Origin: Wurfbainia villosa
Lineage: Eukaryota > Streptophyta > Magnoliopsida > Zingiberales > Zingiberaceae
DNA length: 64,000 nt
NCBI GenBank assembly: GCA_025175895.1
Contig: CM046001.1
Coordinates: 27,662,314 to 27,726,313, forward strand
Reading direction: 5' to 3'
Each line of letters opens with the position of its first letter. The first letter of the stretch is position 1. Below the pieces are notes generated by a model. That model saw only the letters and a list, made by a program, of their open reading frames with translations. It was not told the origin of the DNA and made no database searches. Shown piece by piece: positions 61,971-64,000 of this stretch. Both the position numbers and the translations under genes were made by a program.

Positions 61971-63691
61971 CTAACCCTTAAGGATGGATTTTGGAACCCA
62001 AAATAAGTTCTTTCCTATTGGATTCACTAAATACTCCTTGGGGATCCATTTTCTAGCTATTACCTTCTTCTTATCTTGTCCCCTAACAATTAGGCATTTA
62101 TAGGCCTTTTCATTTTTCTTTTCTTTGTACCCTAGGCCTTTCTTATTGAAGCTAGCTCTTTGGCTTCCTATAATCATGTTCAAGGTGTTTGAGCCAATTG
62201 TAAACTTTTCTAGGGCTTTGGTTAAATAATCTACTTTCTCTCTTAAAGCCCTATTTTCATCCATGCATGCATCACTAACATTAAATGGCATATATTCATG
62301 TGAGCATGCATCATTATCATGGCAAGAAGAAATATTTTCATTTTCATTTAAGCATGCTTTTTCTAACTTATTTTCTAAGTCCTTAATTTGATCTAACATG
62401 CTCTTATTTTTCTTCTTTGCTCTAAATAAATCCTTAGTTAAGCTAGAAATCATAGAAACTATTTTACTAGGTGAAAGATTGGTTACCATAGTTTCCATGT
62501 CCTCTTCTTCTTCGGATGAGGAGGTAGAGGAGGCTCCCCCTTCACTTGAGCTCTCTCCACTTGTGCTTGATTCTTCATTTTCGGTGGAGGAGCAATCCAA
62601 GTCGTCAAATGCCATCAATGCTAGGTTGGTGACAAATGCATTTTCTTCCTCGGATGAGGAAGAGGAAGAGGGGTCATCCCATGTCTTGGCCTTGAATGCT
62701 TTGGCCTTCCCCTTTTGCTTTTCCTTCTTTTCCTCTTCCTTTTTCTTCTTGCACCCCTTTTTCTTCTTCTTTTCTTCCTTCTTTTTCTTTTCTTCCTTGC
62801 TCTTGTTTAGGAGGGGACAATTATCCCTTATGTGTCCCTCTCCTTGGCAATTGTAGCAAATGATTTTCCCCCTTGGTCTTCTATTCCTATCATTTGATTT
62901 GTTAAAATGAAAACCTTTTAAAGCACGCCTTACCCTCCTTACCATATACGCTTCTTCCGTGCTATCCATGGAGGAGGAGGAGGAAGCTTCGTCATCGGAG
63001 GAGGAGGGGATCTCTATCTTCTTCTTCCCCTTGTTTGCCATCAAAGCTACTCCTCTTGAAGGTTGGATTTTTGGCTCTTCTTGTATTCCTTCAAGCCTTG
63101 TTTCGTGGAGCTCCATTGTTGAGAAGAATTCCTCCAAGGTGCTCACTTCTAAATTCTTCGAGATATAGAAGGAGTCCACCATGGAGCTCCACTTTGAGGA
63201 TCGCGGAAAGGCATCTATAGCCTTCATAACCATATCCCGGTTTGATAGCTTCTCACCTACACTTGACAAACCGGTTATAATTTTCTTGAAACGAGAATGT
63301 AAGGAAATTACCTTTTCTCCCTTTTCTAGTTTAATGTTGTTGAGTTGGGAGCAGAGGAGGTCTTCGCTCTGGATGTGCCTTCATGAAGCTCAATTAGCTT
63401 CTCCCACATCTCCTTGGCACTTAGGCATTCTCCAATTCGGTTGATCTCTTGTTGGGGGAGCACATTGAAAAGATGATGCTTGGCTTTTGAGTTTGCAAGG
63501 TGCTCTTCCCTTTGCTTTTTGGTCCACCTAGATTTCTCTATTGGCTTTCCTTCTTCATCCCTAGGCAAAATGAAACCGGATTCCATTGTAATCATAATAT
63601 CAAAATCCGTTTCGAAAAATACCTCCATTCTCTTTTTCCACCAAGAGAATTCGCCGTCGAACTTCGGTGGGTGGATGTTGGAGCCGACCAT
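61971..63691 (-). pseudogene. gag of the second gag-only element, one frameshift
   Basis: Opens at 63691 with MVGSNIHPPKFDGEFSWWKK and LSAKEMWEKLIELHEGTSRA. A one-base loss in an A run near 63357 changes frame; the rest (63269-61971 and upstream) is continuous for 432 codons: DMVMKAIDAFPRSSKWSSM, a complete CCHC zinc knuckle CYNCQGEGHIRDNC, Lys/Glu-rich and Ser/Glu-rich low-complexity tracts, a coil (LREKVDYLTKALEKFTIGS), and the C-terminal IPKEYLVNPIGKNLFWVPKS block shared with the other gags. Unlike the first gag-only element, its zinc knuckle is intact. Confidence 0.85.
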
Positions 63692-63739
63692 TTTGAATGT
63701 TGCTTGTTGTGGCGGTTAGTCCTCGACAAGCTTTCCTTG

Positions 63740-63752
63740 GCTCTGATACCAC
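63740..63752 (-). promoter_or_regulatory. primer binding site of the second gag-only element
   Basis: The minus strand reads TGGTATCAGAGCC two bases after the LTR end (tccccTACA), a full initiator tRNA-Met complement. Confidence 0.85.
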
Positions 63753-63754
63753 TT

Positions 63755-64000
63755 GTAGGGGATCAAACGGTCGGCTAGAGGGGGTGAATAGCCCTCTTAC
63801 GATGGATGTCATAAATTGCTCGTCTACAAAAGATTAGCGCAAGCGGAATATACAAATACAAATAGACAAAGCAAAAGATAAACAATAAAACAAACGCTAA
63901 CACAATGGTATAACGTGGTTCACGGCTGTGCCGCTAATCCACGGTCTGATTCGTCCAAGTTGAATAACTCCTTCAAAGCCAATCACTATTGGTCTCTCCT
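63755..64000 (-). repeat. 5' LTR of the second gag-only element (partial)
   Basis: TGTAGGGGATCAAACGG onward aligns with 59517-59763. By eye there are about eleven substitutions and one indel, most being C/T or G/A changes, often at CG sites. Confidence 0.85.

Larger units (their letters stand above)
59517..64000 (-). mobile_element. second gag-only copia-type element, cut by the window end
   Basis: Minus-strand element: 3' LTR 59517-60718, internal region 60719-63754 with only gag, primer site 63740-63752 and the start of the 5' LTR from 63755 to the window end. The internal part is 3.0 kb and holds no pol. It entered the gypsy pol reading frame at 59516/59517 (left flank gtcca). Its gag shares the C-terminal block with the SIRE-like element, which could supply enzymes. 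Confidence 0.87.

Overview
This window is nuclear DNA of a flowering plant. It has one spliced protein-coding gene with plant-type introns, surrounded and invaded by LTR retrotransposons, with a plant au-type SINE and a MITE. A monocot is possible but the species cannot be named from what I can see. There are no bacterial features, CRISPR arrays, or rRNA or canonical tRNA genes.

The only convincing host gene is a filament-like plant protein (FPP) coiled-coil gene on the minus strand. It has four coding exons between 23301 (ATG) and 2704 (TAG), giving a predicted 804 residues. Its first intron is about 17.5 kb. Roughly 12.6 kb of that is one nested retrotransposon stack: a solo LTR (9568-22144, duplication ATTTA) was entered by a gag-only element (10196-19545) that itself carries a SINE and a gypsy-like LTR segment, and by a second solo LTR (20292-21963, duplication tcgaa/ccgaa). 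A promoter for the host gene probably lies near 24.1 kb, with a possible 5' UTR intron.

From 24.2 to 30.3 kb lies a decayed minus-strand copia element whose RT is split by a solo LTR (26235-28423, duplication CTCTG). From 30.3 to 39.9 kb comes unusual plus-strand accessory sequence of a large gypsy (Tat-type) element: a transposase-like/coiled-coil ORF broken by a solo LTR (32903-34505, duplication TTCTC), a Ser/Pro-rich ORF, a compact mini-gene with its own TATA box and AATAAA, and about fifteen ~150-bp tandem repeats. From 39.9 to 46.1 kb is a second minus-strand copia element (Tork/Angela-like) whose 3' LTR holds another solo LTR (41315-43146, duplication GTGAC).

From 46.65 to 54.96 kb is a complete SIRE-like copia element: 1300- and 1278-bp LTRs, PBS, gag, a long open pol, PPT and an AACAC duplication. 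Its RT has lost the YVDD catalytic box by an in-frame deletion. From 55.0 to 59.5 kb are more plus-strand accessory coding remnants and then minus-strand gypsy pol (RT with YVDN, two RNase H domains, integrase) with a 119-bp inverted duplication. From 59.5 kb to the window end is a second gag-only copia-type element on the minus strand.

The two gag-only elements and the SIRE-like element share gag C-terminal motifs, the same type of primer site and the same U3 layout: hairpin-forming aagtccaag/cttgg units and/or GTCGAC-type palindrome arrays upstream of a TATA box. This suggests that an autonomous SIRE-type element mobilises, or has mobilised, gag-only derivatives.
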